A DNA stretch of 64,000 bases, from contig JACPVA010000031.1 in assembly GCA_016191995.1 (NCBI GenBank), positions 1-64,000 of the forward strand, read 5' to 3'. The stretch's first letter is position 1; each line of letters starts with the position of its first letter. The stretch comes from Burkholderiales bacterium (lineage in GTDB: Bacteria > Pseudomonadota > Gammaproteobacteria > Burkholderiales > Burkholderiaceae_C). Under the pieces are notes generated by a model, which did no database searches, was not told the origin of the DNA, and saw only the letters and a list, made by a program, of their open reading frames with translations. This document shows, one piece after another, positions 24,955-33,443 of this stretch. The translations under genes and the position numbers were made by a program.

Positions 24955-25168
24955 AATTGGCGCACGCCGCCCTGGACCCAGAGCCCCTCCCCCATCCCGC
25001 CCTGTCCCTGTCGATGATTCGTGCACTCGTTCGGCGTTGGCGCCGATTCGACGCATCGAACGCGCAGCACCTGCCTAGAATCCCGCCGCCGTACGCCCTG
25101 CCTACGGCTTGGGCCGGATCGAGCGATTCGCTCCCCGACCTTCCACTTGACCTCCCCGGCGCCTTCCA

Positions 25169-26680
25169 GTGAATAGACGCGACCCGCTCTGGCTCCTCCT
25201 CGCCTTCGTCCTGGGCTTGGCCGGCCTTGCTTTGGTGGGTGCCGTAACCTTCCGCACGATGTCGGCGGCCGGCGAGATCGGCCTGGGGAAGCGCCAGTGG
25301 CTGCTGGCCGGTGCTGGCGTGCTGGCCTGGGGCATCGGCGCCTTCGTGCTCCAAGGGCGCAGCCAGTCGCTGCTGATCGCGCGAGCCGCGCATGGGCTGC
25401 TGCTGACGCTGGGGGCTGGGCTGATCGCAGCGCTGCTGCTGCTGATGGCCCATCGCTCAGCCGCGCTCGGGGCCGCGCGCGACGAGGCACAACAGCGGAC
25501 GGTCTACCTGGGCAGCCGCTTGAACGCGGTCCAGTCGCTCGCGATCCACGCGCGCCGCTCTGCGCTCGGCTGTATGCCCGGGACGACCCAGCCGACGCGG
25601 CCGATCGAGCTGAAGCCGGTCGCGACCGGCTTGTCGATGCCGGTATACGTGACGCACGCCAACGACGGCAGCGGTCGCCTGTTCGTGGTCGAGAAAGCCG
25701 GCACCATCCGCGTGGTCAGGAACGGTTCGATTCTCGAAACACCGTATCTCGATCTGCGCAGCCAGGTCCTGTCGGAGGCGTCGCAGCCACCCGGGCACCA
25801 GGAGCAGGGGCTGTTGAGCGTCGCCTTCCACCCCGACTTCGCGCGCAACGGACGCCTGTTCGTCAACTACACGTCGCAGCCAGGCGGCAAGACGATCGTC
25901 GCCGAGTACAAGGCGGACCCCGCGGCCGATGTCGCCGATGCCACGAGTGCCAGGACGCTCCTCGAACAGGGCCGCCCCGAGCCTTTCCACAACGGCGGCC
26001 TGATGAAGTTCGGCCCCGATGGATTCCTCTACATCGGCATGGGCGACGGCGGCCGGTTCCAGGCCGGGCAGGACCTGTCGACGCTGCTGGGCAAGCTGCT
26101 GCGTATCGACGTCGACGCCGGCCAGCCTTACGCCATCCCGCGCGACAACCCCTTCGTCGGCCAGGCGGGGGCCAAGGGCGAGGTCTACGCGCTCGGCATG
26201 CGCAATCCCTGGCGCTTCAGTTTCGATCGCTGCGATGCAAGCCTCTTCCTGGGCGACGTCGGCGCCCGATCGTGGGAGGAGGTCAGCCTCATCGTCCCTG
26301 GCGGCAACTACGGCTGGGCAAGGATGGAAGGGATGCACTGCAACCCCAAGCCCCTGTGCGACATGAGCGGACTGGTCAAGCCGATCGCCGAGTACGGCCA
26401 CCTGGACCTGGACGAACAGGGCGGCCAATCGGTCACCGGCGGCCACGTCTACCGCGGCACGCAGGCGCCCGAACTGCGCGGCCACTACCTCTTTGCCGAC
26501 TTCTTCACGACCCGGATCTGGACGCTTTACCAGTCTCGCGACGACGCCTACACGTGGAAGCGCGTCGAACTGCTGAAGGCTGGATTCCCGGTCAGCTCCT
26601 TCGGCGAAGGCCCGGACGGGGAGCTTTATGTCGTGGACTACTCGGGCGGAATTCACCTGTTGACCCAGGCGGCCCAGTAA
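25169..26680 (+). CDS. Membrane-anchored sorbosone/glucose-dehydrogenase-like protein
   Basis: The 503-residue product starts at GTG 25169. Three transmembrane helices (about 6-28, 43-61, 73-95) and a linker precede a six-bladed propeller of the PQQ-dependent sugar dehydrogenase (GSDH) family: GLSMPVYVTHANDGSGRLFVVEKAG, GLLSVAFHPDF, FLYIGMGDGG, GMRNPWRFSFD and a terminal YVVDYSGGIHLL. A multi-helix anchor fused in front is unusual; such domains are normally secreted. The propeller would face the periplasm. It lies 214 bases after the YdjC gene, in a gap where no gene was seen. Confidence 0.82.
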   Translation: MNRRDPLWLLLAFVLGLAGLALVGAVTFRTMSAAGEIGLGKRQWLLAGAGVLAWGIGAFVLQGRSQSLLIARAAHGLLLTLGAGLIAALLLLMAHRSAALGAARDEAQQRTVYLGSRLNAVQSLAIHARRSALGCMPGTTQPTRPIELKPVATGLSMPVYVTHANDGSGRLFVVEKAGTIRVVRNGSILETPYLDLRSQVLSEASQPPGHQEQGLLSVAFHPDFARNGRLFVNYTSQPGGKTIVAEYKADPAADVADATSARTLLEQGRPEPFHNGGLMKFGPDGFLYIGMGDGGRFQAGQDLSTLLGKLLRIDVDAGQPYAIPRDNPFVGQAGAKGEVYALGMRNPWRFSFDRCDASLFLGDVGARSWEEVSLIVPGGNYGWARMEGMHCNPKPLCDMSGLVKPIAEYGHLDLDEQGGQSVTGGHVYRGTQAPELRGHYLFADFFTTRIWTLYQSRDDAYTWKRVELLKAGFPVSSFGEGPDGELYVVDYSGGIHLLTQAAQ

Positions 26681-26862
26681 CCGCAACGTCGCCATCCTTC
26701 GAAGACGCCTTCCGTTGGGGGGTGGTCCTCGGCTGCCTGGGCGCATCCGGCGCCATCGGCGTCGAGGCATCGGGCTCAGCTCGAGTATGAGAGCATTCGA
26801 CGCAGTGGGGCAGTGCGCTTGCGGCCAGAGCCTTGACCCCCAACCCCGCCACGGGCGCCCGC

Positions 26863-27093
26863 ATGCAGGAGCTGGATCGCATCACCCACCGCCCCGATGT
26901 CATGGGGGGCAAGGCCTGCGTACGCGGCATGCGCGTGACTGTCGGCACCATCGTCGGCCAGGTCGGCGCGGGACGAACGATCGAGCAGCTGCTGCAGGCC
27001 TACCCCTACCTCGAGCGCGAGGACATCCTGCAGGCGCTGCGCTACGCCGCGTGGCGGGCCGAAGAGCGCGAGGTGCAGCTGGCCGCCCCATGA
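26863..27093 (+). CDS. DUF433 antitoxin
   Basis: The 76-residue protein contains HRPDVMGGKACVRGMRVTV and a helix-rich C-terminus (YLEREDILQALRYAAW), the standard DUF433 pattern. A TTG at 26833 would add ten residues. DUF433 proteins are the antitoxins paired with DUF5615 PIN-like toxins, whose gene normally starts inside the antitoxin stop. Here the expected ATG is present at 27090 but the toxin breaks off after about 21 residues. The antitoxin itself looks intact. Confidence 0.82.
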   Translation: MQELDRITHRPDVMGGKACVRGMRVTVGTIVGQVGAGRTIEQLLQAYPYLEREDILQALRYAAWRAEEREVQLAAP

Positions 27094-27290
27094 GGCTGCT
27101 CGTCGACATGAACCTCGCGACTCGCCGGGCGAAGTGGTTGCAGGCCACAGGCCGCCGCTGTCAACGCCGGCCGGAAAGCCAAGCGTGGTGCAGGCGCCGC
27201 GTTGCGGATCCCCCTTTGGCGCGAATCCGTCATCAGGCCGAGCTCGCGTCCCGGAACGCCCGCAGGACGGAGTTGATGCGGGTCTGGTAG
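27090..27290 (+). pseudogene. Truncated DUF5615 (PIN-like) toxin
   Basis: The ATG overlaps the DUF433 stop (ATGA). The first residues MRLLVDMNLATRRAKWLQAT match the N-terminus of DUF5615 toxins, including the conserved Asp that starts the PIN-like active site. From about residue 22 onward the frame turns into Arg-rich sequence without family similarity and runs antisense into brnA. The rest of the roughly 110-residue toxin is absent, so it cannot be functional. Deletion associated with acquisition of the adjacent BrnTA module is one explanation. Confidence 0.65.
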
Positions 27291-27460
27291 CCCGGGCCCT
27301 GCGCCTTGAACCATTCGAGCACATCCTGGTCGATGCGCAGCGAGATGAGCTCCTTGTTCGGCACCGGCTGCAGGCCCCGCCGGACGATCCCCTTGACGAC
27401 GTGCATCGGATCGAACTCCGGATGATCGGCGGTCGGCCGGCCCTTGTTCGAGGCACTCAT
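27233..27460 (-). CDS. brnA: BrnA-family antitoxin
   Basis: The 75-residue product starts MSASNKGRPTADHPEFDP at 27460, 13 bases after the brnT stop; a longer frame would overlap brnT heavily. The C-terminal half (ELISLRIDQDVLEWFKAQG, then YQTRINSVLRAFRD) is the ribbon-helix-helix DNA-binding fold of BrnA. BrnA neutralises BrnT and represses the shared promoter. The order toxin then antitoxin is the usual one for this family. Confidence 0.88.
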   Translation of the reverse strand: MSASNKGRPTADHPEFDPMHVVKGIVRRGLQPVPNKELISLRIDQDVLEWFKAQGPGYQTRINSVLRAFRDASSA

Positions 27461-27473
27461 CAGGCGTGACCAG

Positions 27474-27749
27474 TCAGTCCCCGACTTCGCTGAAGTAGCG
27501 GCGCGCTTCGCGGGGGGTCGCTTTGCGGAAGGAGATGATGCGGATTTCATCTTCGGTCTCGGTGTGGACGATCGACACCGGCACGCCGGCCAGGAGCCCC
27601 AGCGTCACGAAGCGCTGCTCGCCATAGGCGAACCGATCATCCTCGTAGGTAAACGTGAGGCCCTCGAAGACGCTCGCAGCGTCCACGAAGTCCAGGCCAT
27701 GCGCCTCGAGGTTGAGGACACGCTTGCGCGCGGACCAGGCGAAGCGCAT
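27474..27749 (-). CDS. brnT: BrnT-family ribonuclease toxin
   Basis: The 91-residue protein shows the DUF497/BrnT pattern: FAWSARKRVLNLEAHGLDF, then ASVFEGLTF, with the C-terminal RIISFRKATPREARRYF typical of the RelE-like fold. BrnT cleaves RNA and forms a 2:4 complex with BrnA. It appears complete. The -10-like element lies so close to the ATG that the message may be leaderless. Confidence 0.88.
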   Translation of the reverse strand: MRFAWSARKRVLNLEAHGLDFVDAASVFEGLTFTYEDDRFAYGEQRFVTLGLLAGVPVSIVHTETEDEIRIISFRKATPREARRYFSEVGD

Positions 27750-27755
27750 TTACAC

Positions 27756-27783
27756 ATTGTAGCTACGCAAGTAGAAGACGCAA
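27756..27783 (-). promoter_or_regulatory. Possible brnTA promoter and operator
   Basis: On the minus strand TACAAT (27761-27756) is a good -10, with TTGCGT (27783-27778) as a weak -35 at 16-base spacing. The -10 ends 6 bases before the brnT ATG, implying a leaderless transcript. The 8-base palindrome GTAGCTAC (27759-27766) overlaps the -10 and could be part of a BrnA operator, since BrnA autoregulates through inverted repeats. Confidence 0.4.
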
Positions 27784-27826
27784 GGCACGGCGACTTTCGC
27801 GGCGCGCGCGCCGCGGGTCCGCGCCG

Positions 27827-27873
27827 GGGGTCAGGTCACGCGTTCCGTATTCCGGAACGCGTGACCTGACCCC
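27827..27873. repeat. Perfect inverted repeat, 21-base arms (REP-like)
   Basis: Bases 27827-27847 (beginning GGGGTCAGGTCACGCG) are the exact reverse complement of 27853-27873, with a 5-base loop TATTC. It lies between the divergent brnT and gtrB-like genes, so it is not positioned as a terminator. Partial copies of its outer arm occur at 139-150, 53681-53690 and 55173-55184. Such structures are typical of REP elements mobilised by RAYT transposases, though no transposase gene is in the window. Confidence 0.7.
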
Positions 27874-27981
27874 TTCGACATGAGGCCGGATTCACGGATT
27901 GGGCCGCCCGCGACGCAGGGCCGCCGCGGCACCGTCGCGGTTTGCGTGTAGCCTTCGCGCGCCCTGCCCGCAACCGCGTCC

Positions 27982-29037
27982 ATGGACCCGCGCCAACCCC
28001 CCCTCGTCAGCGTCGTCGTGCCCGCGCACAACGAGGCGCAGGGCATCGCGAAGGCCACCGACGTCATCGGCGGCGTGCTCGACGGCTGCGGCGTGCGCTG
28101 GGAGATCGTCGTCGTCGACGACGGCAGCCGCGACGGCACCTTCGACCGCGTGGCGGAGATCGCCCGCCGCGACCCGCGCATCAAGGGCATCCGCTTCTCG
28201 CGCAACTTCGGCAAGGAGGCCGCGCTGCTGGCCGGCCTGGCGCACGCCCGCGGCGACGCCGTCGTCACCATCGACGCCGACCTGCAGCACCCGCCGGCGC
28301 TGATCCCGCAGATGATCGAGCACTGGCGCGGCGGCGCCAAGGTGGTCGATGCCGTCAAGCGCAGCCGCGATACCGACGGCGTGCTGGTGCGGCTGCGCGC
28401 GCGCGTCTTCAATGCGCTGCTGACGCGGCTGGGCGGCATCCGGGTCGAGAATTCGTCGGACTTCAAGCTGCTGGACCGCACCGTCGTCGACGCCATCGCG
28501 CGGCTGCTGCCCGAGCGCCGGCGCTTCTACCGCGGGCTGACCGAGTGGGTCGGCTACCGGCGCGTCAGCCTGCCGTTCGACGTCGCCGAGCGCCATGCCG
28601 GCGAAGGCAAGTGGACGCTGTGGAAGCTGGTCGAGCTGGCGCTGACGGCCACCATCTCCTTCACCAGCGCGCCGCTGCGCATCGTCACCGTGCTGGGCTT
28701 CTTCACGCTCGCGTTCGGCTTCGTCGTCGGCGCCGAGGCGATCGTCGGCTGGGCGCGCGGCCGCGCCGTGTCGGGCTTCACGACCACCATCGCCACGCTG
28801 CTGATCATCGGCAGCGCGATCATGATCAGCCTGGGCATCATCGGCGAGTACATCGCCAAGATCTACGACGAGATCAAGGCGCGGCCGGCCTACCTGGTCG
28901 ACGGCCAGGTCGGGATCGAGCCCGCGCCGCAGGCCCGCGCGGCCGTGTCCGCACCGGAGCCCGCGGTCACACTGCCGGCAGCGCCGATGCCGCCTGCCGC
29001 AGCGGCAGCGCAAGCTCGGGACCTGCGGGTCGGGTAA
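27982..29037 (+). CDS. GtrB-like polyprenyl-phosphate glycosyltransferase
   Basis: The 351-residue product has a cytosolic GT2 domain (VSVVVPAHNEAQGIAKATD, VVDDGSRDGTFD, DxD in TIDADLQHPP) and two C-terminal transmembrane helices (about 235-258 and 268-292), as in GtrB, DPM1 and PglI-type enzymes. These transfer a sugar to undecaprenyl phosphate. It is followed after 4 bases by a GtrII-like gene, forming a glucosylation pair. The usual GtrA flippase gene is not adjacent. Confidence 0.85.
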   Translation: MDPRQPPLVSVVVPAHNEAQGIAKATDVIGGVLDGCGVRWEIVVVDDGSRDGTFDRVAEIARRDPRIKGIRFSRNFGKEAALLAGLAHARGDAVVTIDADLQHPPALIPQMIEHWRGGAKVVDAVKRSRDTDGVLVRLRARVFNALLTRLGGIRVENSSDFKLLDRTVVDAIARLLPERRRFYRGLTEWVGYRRVSLPFDVAERHAGEGKWTLWKLVELALTATISFTSAPLRIVTVLGFFTLAFGFVVGAEAIVGWARGRAVSGFTTTIATLLIIGSAIMISLGIIGEYIAKIYDEIKARPAYLVDGQVGIEPAPQARAAVSAPEPAVTLPAAPMPPAAAAAQARDLRVG

Positions 29038-29041
29038 GGCC

Positions 29042-30640
29042 GTGCGCGATGCGTCTTCCGCATCCCTCGAGGCGCGGCTCGCCGCCCGCTGGGCGCGCAT
29101 AGCCCGCGCCAGCAAGATCGGCTTCCTCGTCGCGGTCTGCACGAGCCTGCTCGCGTTCGGCTTCGAGATGACGAACCTGACGCTGCACCACGACGACCTG
29201 AACCATCTGTTCGTCGGCAAGCCGCTGGTGGGCTGGTACCTGGGCCGCTTCGTGCACGCGTGGCTGTTCTGGTACGGGCAGCAGGGGCTGTTCCTGCCGT
29301 TCCTGGACATGACCGTCGGCATCGCGCTGATGGCCGTCTACGGCGTGCTGGTGGCGCGGTTCTGGGGCGCGCAGCGCACGCTGGACGTGGCCCTGGTCGC
29401 CGCCATCGTCTGCGTCTTCCCCTACATGGCGCATGTGTACCAGTACAACTCGGTCATGATCGCCTACCCGCTGGCGCACCTGCTGGCCGCCACGGGCGTG
29501 GTGCTGGCCGCGCGCGCGCGGCCGCTGCCGGTGCTGGCCGGCGCGCTGCTGCTCTTCGTCGCCTTCTCGACCTACCAGGCGGTGCTGGCGAATGCGGTCA
29601 CGCTGGGGCTGGTGTGGCTGCTGATGCGCGCGGTCTTCCCCGCTGACGCGGCCGTCGCCGGCGCACCTGCGCCCGGCACGCCCGCAAGCGGCGCCGCCAC
29701 AGCGGGCGCGCGCTCCGCCCCCTGGGCCGCCGCCGCGATGCTGCTGGCGGTGGGCCTGGGCGGCGTGCTGCACGTGCTGGCGGTGTGGTCGCTGGACGTG
29801 CCGATGGACGCCGCGCAAGGCGCCGACGAGGCCTTCAGCCTGCACAGCCGGCTGGAGCACGGCCTTCAGCTCGGGCGTGCGCTGGCCGCCGTGGTGCAGG
29901 AGTCGCGCGCCTTCTTCGTCTGGCCCGAGGCCTACCTCCCGCAACCGCTGAAGGCGTTGCACGCGCTGCTCGTCGCCGCCGCCGCGCTGGCCTGCCTGAT
30001 CGTGCCGCGCGGCGTCAAGGCCAAGACGGTGGCGCTGGTGCTGCTGGGGCTGGCGCTGCTGGCGCCGCGCACGCTGCAGCTGATGCACCCGGGCGGCACC
30101 TTCCACAAGCTCACGCTGACCGCCTATGCGCTGGTGATCGCCGGCGCGGCGCTGCTCGTCGCGCGGTCGGCCGGCCGCGCGCTGCGCAGCGGGGTGCTGG
30201 CAGCCGGCGCGCTGCTGCTGGCCGGCTACATCGTCCAGTGCAACTGGGTCTCGACCGTCAACCTGCTGAACACGCAGGCGCACATCGCCACGGTGACGCA
30301 GGTGCTGGCGCGCGTGCGTGCGCTGCCGGCAGGCGGCTGGGACGGCCGCACGATCGCCGTCGTCGGCCGCTACGACATGGCGGGCGACTTCCCCTACCAC
30401 GGCGCGACCGGCGTGGCCAGCGAGTACCTGGGCGCGCGCCACATGGCCTTCATCGCGCGGCTGCTGCGCGACGAGGCGCGGTTCGTCGAGCCCGAGGCCG
30501 CAGCGCCGGGCGTGGCCGCATTCGCCGCCGGCCGGCCGGCGTGGCCGCACCCGGACAGCGTGGGAATCGTCGACGGCGTCGGCGTCGTCGTGCTGGCGCG
30601 CATGCCGGCCACGCAGGCCGACGATCGGCAGGTGCGGTGA
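29042..30640 (+). CDS. GtrII-like membrane glucosyltransferase
   Basis: The 532-residue product starts at GTG 29042 and has about ten predicted transmembrane helices. Early periplasmic motifs are LTLHHDDLNHLF (an acidic pair likely involved in catalysis) and, between helices, FPYMAHVYQYNSVMIAYPLAH, matching the GtrII/GT-C glucosyltransferase family. These use undecaprenyl-phosphate-sugar made by GtrB to add side-branch sugars to polysaccharide in the periplasm. It is paired with the GtrB-like gene 4 bases upstream. TA remnants flank the pair, suggesting a mobile cassette. Confidence 0.78.
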   Translation: MRDASSASLEARLAARWARIARASKIGFLVAVCTSLLAFGFEMTNLTLHHDDLNHLFVGKPLVGWYLGRFVHAWLFWYGQQGLFLPFLDMTVGIALMAVYGVLVARFWGAQRTLDVALVAAIVCVFPYMAHVYQYNSVMIAYPLAHLLAATGVVLAARARPLPVLAGALLLFVAFSTYQAVLANAVTLGLVWLLMRAVFPADAAVAGAPAPGTPASGAATAGARSAPWAAAAMLLAVGLGGVLHVLAVWSLDVPMDAAQGADEAFSLHSRLEHGLQLGRALAAVVQESRAFFVWPEAYLPQPLKALHALLVAAAALACLIVPRGVKAKTVALVLLGLALLAPRTLQLMHPGGTFHKLTLTAYALVIAGAALLVARSAGRALRSGVLAAGALLLAGYIVQCNWVSTVNLLNTQAHIATVTQVLARVRALPAGGWDGRTIAVVGRYDMAGDFPYHGATGVASEYLGARHMAFIARLLRDEARFVEPEAAAPGVAAFAAGRPAWPHPDSVGIVDGVGVVVLARMPATQADDRQVR

Positions 30641-30818
30641 CCGCAGATGCAGACCTTCGAGAGAAAGTGCTCGCACCACCGAACGACGAGAGATGCATCA
30701 CGCACGCGTCGCCGACTTCCCGAGATTCGTACGGCGGTAGGGCCGCCCGACAAGGACGGCTCGCCAGAGTCGATCCTCTCCCGGTTGCGCGCGTAGACCG
30801 CATCCCCTGGAGGTAGCC

Positions 30819-31037
30819 ATGGATGCCAGCCTTGTCAGCCATGACCCCGACGTCATGAGTGGAGCGGTCTGCTTCACGGGCACCCGCGTGCCCGTGAAGC
30901 ACCTGTTCGATTACCTGGAAGGAAGCTCGACGCTCGAGGACTTCCTGGAGGACTTCCCCTCCGTCTCGCGCGACCGCGCGGTCGCCGTCCTGGAGGCGGC
31001 TCACGCGCTCCTTGCTGCCGATGCGTCTGCCGCTTGA
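30819..31037 (+). CDS. DUF433 antitoxin
   Basis: The 72-residue protein (VSHDPDVMSGAVCFTGTRVP, then FLEDFPSVSRDRAVAVLEAA) is a typical DUF433 antitoxin and looks intact. A GGAGG lies 7 bases before the ATG. The next ORF (31021) overlaps its end, as in functional DUF433-DUF5615 operons, but is only 34 codons long. It is not a recent copy of the 26863 antitoxin; the sequences differ throughout. Confidence 0.85.
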   Translation: MDASLVSHDPDVMSGAVCFTGTRVPVKHLFDYLEGSSTLEDFLEDFPSVSRDRAVAVLEAAHALLAADASAA

Positions 31038-31125
31038 CGACTCGGCCCCGGCCAGGCTGCCACGCTCGCTGCCTGAGCACGCCGCTCCGCCCGAAGCGCT
31101 CGACCTTGTCAATACTGATGCCTGA
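31021..31125 (+). pseudogene. Truncated DUF5615 toxin remnant
   Basis: An ATG inside the end of the antitoxin gene opens a 34-codon frame starting MRLPLDDSAPARLPRSLPEH. This matches the N-terminal beta-alpha unit of DUF5615 toxins (pattern M-R-hydrophobic-LDE-LP-RL-LPGH). The conserved Asp is kept but the frame ends shortly afterwards at 31125. The catalytic remainder is missing, so only the antitoxin survives. Confidence 0.6.
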
Positions 31126-31210
31126 CCCGATGGCCTCTGAGTCGAAAGGCCCTGCCGCCGAAGCTTGCCACCATGCTCGGGCTCGAACTGGAGCAACGAC
31201 GTTGGCAGCC

Positions 31211-33295
31211 ATGCCGCAGGTCGAGCACGCCCCCCCACTGTCGTCGATTCCCCCCCTCCTGCCTGGCGCCCCTGGCGCACTCGAGGGCACCGCTACATCC
31301 CCTATCGACGTGGCGGATCTGTTCGCCCAAGCCGCGCGCCTGGCCTCCGGCAACGACACAGTCGTCGCCCTGCACACCATGCGGCGCGTTCACCTGCCCC
31401 TGGACGCCGGCGCCGAAGCCCTGGTCGACACCTTCCCGCCGCACCCCGGCGCAGCCTGCGCCTTCGTGCGGCTGCCCGCCGGCCCGGCGCGCAGCGTGCG
31501 GCTGGCGTTCGACGGCGCCGACGAGGCGCTGCCCTGCGCCGCCGGCGGCTGGCTTCTGCGCGAGGCCGGCGCCGGGCGCGGGCACGCGTGCTACTGGCTC
31601 CCTCAGCCCCCGTCGCTGCGCAGGCTCGACGCGAACGGCCGCATCCTGTGGCAGCAGGCGATGCCAATGCCGGACCTGCGCGCCGGCGATGCGGGCGCGG
31701 TGCTGGCGCTGGACGTGGCGGCCGACGCCCTCCTGGACCTGACGGTCTGGCGGCTCGACGCGCCAGATTCGCTGGACGCCCTCGACGCCCTCGACGCCCT
31801 CGATGCCCTCGACGCCCCGCTGGCCCTGGAGCGCCAGCGCTGGTTTCTGCGCAGCTCGCACGCCACGCTCGACAGGCTGGCCGGCGTCTACGAGTGCCTG
31901 GTGCACGGCTGGGTCTACGACATCCGCTTCGCGCGCCGGCCGCGCTTCCCCGGCCGCACCTGGCGCATCTGCTCGGAGAACGAGGCCTACTCGCTGTACA
32001 TGCTCCTCAACGGCCTGGAGCGCGCCTCCGGCCGGGCGCTGTACACGCTGATCAAGCGCCAGATCGTCGGCTCGCTCGTCGCGCGCCAGGCGGGCGACGG
32101 CGGCTGGCACCACGGCGAGTGGACCGACCTGATGGAGAGCCACTTCCGGCTGCACGCCGCCGGCGTGCTGGTGCTGGAGGCGGCGTTCGAGGAGGCGCCC
32201 GACCCCGCCGTGGGCCGCGCGCTGGACGCCGCCGCCGCCTTCCTGGGCCGCGCCACCGACCGCACCGACATCGGCACCTGGTTCCTGCACGACGCGCTGG
32301 AGCAAAGCGTCGAGCGCGCCACCGCCGAGGGCGCGCCCGTGTGGGAGCCCACGCGCATGCTCGGCGCGTCGCCCACCAACAAGCTGATCCTCAACTCGCA
32401 CCTGGACGGCATCGTCACGCTGGACCGCCACCGCGAGCTGACGGGCGACCAGCGCCACGCCGCCACGCTCGAGTCGGCGCGGGCGGCAGCGCTGGCGGTG
32501 CTGGGCGCGCGGCCGGCCGAGTGGATGTACCGCCCGGCCTACCGCGCGCTGGCGCTGACGCTGCTGCCCGCCGAGCGCGTGCAGGCGCTGTCGCTGCCGG
32601 CCAGGGCCGTCAGGCGCCTCGTCCCCCGCTACCTGGTGCCCAACCTGTACCGGCTCAAGTGGCGCTACCCGCGGCTGGTCATGCCCGGCGGCCTGATCGA
32701 CCGCCACCTGGCGCCCAAGCACTACGGCACGACCTACCACCCGGTCAACCTGATGGACGTGGTCCGGCTGATGCGGCGCTTCCCGTGCGACGAGCTGCGC
32801 CGCATCGTCGACGATGCCGTCGACGCGGTGACGCGCACCGGGCTGCTCGAGTTCTGGGTGCAGACCCGGCGCAAGCAGCCGATCGGCTACTGGGTCGAGG
32901 CGATCTACCAGCTCTGCACGCTGGACCCGGCGCCCGCGTACCGCGCCCACCTGGCGCGCGCGATGCTGGCCGCCGAGTCGCTGGGCTTCGGGCTGCCGCC
33001 GACGCTGCTCGGCGCCGACCCCGAGGTGACGCCGCACGCGGCGCAGCGCCCCTGCCCGTCGCCGCGCGACCCCAGGCTGCGCGTGGCCAACCTGGGGCGC
33101 GGGGAGCGCAGCGAGATCGTCGTCGTCAACACGGGAGATGAGGCGGTGGGGCTGGAATGGGACGGCGCCGCGCCCGCCATCGTGCGCTGGGTATCGTCCG
33201 ATGCCGGCGCCGATGGCTCGGGGCCTGCAACGCCGGCCAGCATCCACCCCCGCGGGTGGGCATGGGGTATCGGCGGGGCGCCAGACCCGGCCTGA
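31211..33295 (+). CDS. Large protein of unknown function, probable alpha/alpha-toroid
   Basis: The product is about 694 residues from ATG 31211; earlier in-frame starts (31118, 31130) cannot be excluded. It has no signal peptide. Residues about 220-600 are helical repeats with SENEAYSLYMLLNGLERASG, GGWHHGEWTDLMESHFRLH and SHLDGIVTLDRHRELTG. This spacing of aromatic/His-rich helices is reminiscent of (alpha/alpha)6 carbohydrate-active enzymes such as uronate epimerases, lyases or prenyltransferase-like toroids. No family could be named. A 9-base tandem repeat codes an Asp-Ala-Leu tract at about 189-202. Confidence 0.6.
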   Translation: MPQVEHAPPLSSIPPLLPGAPGALEGTATSPIDVADLFAQAARLASGNDTVVALHTMRRVHLPLDAGAEALVDTFPPHPGAACAFVRLPAGPARSVRLAFDGADEALPCAAGGWLLREAGAGRGHACYWLPQPPSLRRLDANGRILWQQAMPMPDLRAGDAGAVLALDVAADALLDLTVWRLDAPDSLDALDALDALDALDAPLALERQRWFLRSSHATLDRLAGVYECLVHGWVYDIRFARRPRFPGRTWRICSENEAYSLYMLLNGLERASGRALYTLIKRQIVGSLVARQAGDGGWHHGEWTDLMESHFRLHAAGVLVLEAAFEEAPDPAVGRALDAAAAFLGRATDRTDIGTWFLHDALEQSVERATAEGAPVWEPTRMLGASPTNKLILNSHLDGIVTLDRHRELTGDQRHAATLESARAAALAVLGARPAEWMYRPAYRALALTLLPAERVQALSLPARAVRRLVPRYLVPNLYRLKWRYPRLVMPGGLIDRHLAPKHYGTTYHPVNLMDVVRLMRRFPCDELRRIVDDAVDAVTRTGLLEFWVQTRRKQPIGYWVEAIYQLCTLDPAPAYRAHLARAMLAAESLGFGLPPTLLGADPEVTPHAAQRPCPSPRDPRLRVANLGRGERSEIVVVNTGDEAVGLEWDGAAPAIVRWVSSDAGADGSGPATPASIHPRGWAWGIGGAPDPA
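31775..31816 (+). repeat. In-frame 9-base tandem repeat (GACGCCCTC, about 4.7 copies)
   Basis: Three perfect units (31775-31801), one with a single change (GATGCCCTC, 31802-31810) and a partial unit encode a run of Asp-Ala-Leu. Because the unit is a multiple of three, slippage would lengthen or shorten the protein without a frameshift. Confidence 0.85.
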
Positions 33296-33379
33296 CGCGA
33301 GCTGCGGCGCGAGGCCGGGCGGATGAGCCTGGTGGCAAATGCGCCGCGATGTAGCGTCTAGAGAGGAGAAGGACTGGAG

Positions 33380-33401
33380 GTCCGGCGGCGACGCCGCGGA
33401 C
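33380..33401. terminator. Possible shared terminator hairpin
   Basis: A near-perfect GC dyad (GTCCGGCGGC ... GCCGCGGAC) lies in the convergent gap between the large unknown gene (ending 33295) and the DUF4926 gene (ending 33444). It is followed on the plus strand by CTTCGGGGGTTTCG rather than a clean T-run, so it is a weak call. Confidence 0.35.
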
Positions 33402-33443
33402 TTCGGGGGTTTCGATTGAAGACCCTCGAGGCCCTTCCCGCAC

